From an uncultured Clostridia bacterium (GTDB lineage: Bacteria; Bacillota; Clostridia; Christensenellales; Aristaeellaceae), in contig CAKUKP010000072.1 in assembly GCA_934663625.1 (NCBI GenBank), positions 1 to 16,136 of the forward strand: a stretch of DNA of 16,136 nucleotides, written 5' to 3'. The notes under the pieces are model-generated. The model had not been told where the DNA came from. It saw only the letters and a list, made by a program, of their open reading frames with translations, and ran no database searches. The position numbers and the translations under genes are program-made. This document shows, piece after piece, positions 15,125 to 16,136 of this stretch; the stretch's first letter is position 1, and each line of letters begins with the position of its first letter.

Positions 15125-16136
15125 TTATTTCTGCGCGCCGCGCCTGTGCGCACGCGCTTCGGCGGCAACCAGCCCGCCCAGCGCGATCAGTGCGATCACG
15201 TTCGGGATCACCATGATGTTGTTGAACATATCCGTCAGCTCCCATACCAGATCGTTGGAGAGCAGCGATCCGAGGAAGATAAACGCGATTGCAATCACGG
15301 AGTAGATCAGGTTGGATTTCTTGCCAAACAGGTAATTCATGTTGATGCGTCCGAACAGATTCCAGCCGATGATCGTGGAAAACGCGAAAAACAGAAGACA
15401 GATGGCGACAAAGCCGCTGCCCGCGCCGCTTCCGAATACGCTGCCGAATGCCAGCTGCGCCATGTTCGCCTTGTTTACGCCGTCCGCTGCGCCGGATGCC
15501 AGAACGCCGTTGCCCGCGTACAGCGTGGAAATGACCACCAGCGCGGTGATCGTCAGCACGATAAACGTATCGATGAATACGCCGATCATCGCGACCACGC
15601 CCTGATCGTGCGGCGCTTTGAGGTTCGCCATCGCGTGTGCGTGCGGGGTAGAGCCCATACCGGCTTCATTGGAGAACAGGCCGCGCTTTGCGCCCTGGCT
15701 GATCGCCTGCTTGATCGCAAAGCCGATCGTGCCGCCGATGATGGCGTTGGGCTGGAAGGCGTATTTGAAGATCATGCCGAAGGTTTCCGGAATGTATTTC
15801 GCGCGGATTACCAGCACGATGATGCCGCCGATGAAGTACAGCGTCGCCATGATGGGCACCAGCTTTTCGGTGACTGCACCGATGCGCTGCAAACCGCCGA
15901 TGAAGATCAGCGCCGCCAGCAGAGATATGATCAGTCCCGTCGCCCATGCGGGAATACCGAAGGCGGTATTGCATGCGGCGCTGATGGAATTGGATTGCAC
16001 CATGCAGCCCATGAAGCCCAGCGCCAGAATGATGGCGACCGCGAAGAAACCGGCGAGGAACGTGCCGAATTTGCCCTTGAAGGCGGTCTTGATGTAGTAA
16101 ACAGGGCCGCCTGCAACGGTTCCATCTTTGTGTACA
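15125..16136 (-). CDS. Na+:alanine/glycine symporter (AGCS family), C-terminal 336 residues
   Basis: The frame stays open from the right edge to a stop at 15125-15127, so the N-terminus (perhaps 100-130 residues) is missing. The visible part begins with residues reading VHKDGTVAGGPVYYIKTAFKG and includes the AGCS hallmark GGPxYYI. Later come VQSNSIS and SNEAGMGSTPHAHAMA, both conserved in this family of secondary transporters. About eight hydrophobic segments follow, and the tail is basic (EARAHRRGAQK). The family imports alanine or glycine with sodium. The gene converges on the Lrp-aminotransferase pair, consistent with a shared amino-acid theme. Internal methionines such as that at 16012 are not the start, because the conserved GGPVYYI lies upstream of them. 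Confidence 0.92.
   Translation of the reverse strand, partial: VHKDGTVAGGPVYYIKTAFKGKFGTFLAGFFAVAIILALGFMGCMVQSNSISAACNTAFGIPAWATGLIISLLAALIFIGGLQRIGAVTEKLVPIMATLYFIGGIIVLVIRAKYIPETFGMIFKYAFQPNAIIGGTIGFAIKQAISQGAKRGLFSNEAGMGSTPHAHAMANLKAPHDQGVVAMIGVFIDTFIVLTITALVVISTLYAGNGVLASGAADGVNKANMAQLAFGSVFGSGAGSGFVAICLLFFAFSTIIGWNLFGRINMNYLFGKKSNLIYSVIAIAFIFLGSLLSNDLVWELTDMFNNIMVIPNVIALIALGGLVAAEARAHRRGAQK

Overview
The window looks like the chromosome of a Gram-positive, Clostridia-type (Bacillota) bacterium of moderately high GC. The signs are strong AGGAGG-type ribosome sites, several sigma-A promoters with a 17-bp spacer, tightly packed overlapping genes, and an Lrp regulator/aminotransferase pair next to an AGCS amino-acid symporter. 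An uncultured gut or rumen clostridial lineage is a reasonable guess, but no RNA gene or taxonomic marker is present.

Left edge (1-942): the first 136 codons of an unrecognised protein run leftwards off the window behind a clear promoter. A gene-poor stretch of about 530 bases follows. It carries the promoter, a LacI/CcpA-like operator and the leader of the main operon.

Main operon (943-12624, + strand): twelve genes that probably form one transcription unit. It opens with a complete ABC sugar importer: binding protein, RbsA/MglA-type double ATPase and two different RbsC-type permeases. Then come two tandem short-chain dehydrogenases, a zinc-dependent medium-chain dehydrogenase, a DUF4432 aldose-epimerase-like protein, a PfkB sugar kinase, a small cupin, a second PfkB kinase and a DeoC-type class I aldolase. 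The logic is import, anomer handling, one or more redox or isomerisation steps, phosphorylation, then retro-aldol cleavage. Mutarotase, PfkB kinase and DeoC recall 2-deoxyribose catabolism. The extra redox enzymes, the cupin and the second kinase suggest another substrate or a longer route. Both short-chain dehydrogenases have Phe where the catalytic Tyr should be. The operon has an internal stem-loop after the binding-protein gene, a dyad with a candidate internal promoter before the cupin gene, and a bidirectional terminator at its end.

Right part (12723-16136): an unrecognised protein on the - strand is divergent from an Lrp/AsnC regulator that overlaps a class I aminotransferase gene. An 18-bp perfect palindrome lies just upstream of the regulator's promoter. 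A second bidirectional terminator separates the aminotransferase from a convergent Na+:alanine/glycine symporter (AGCS) gene cut by the right edge. These last three genes look like an alanine or related amino-acid module.
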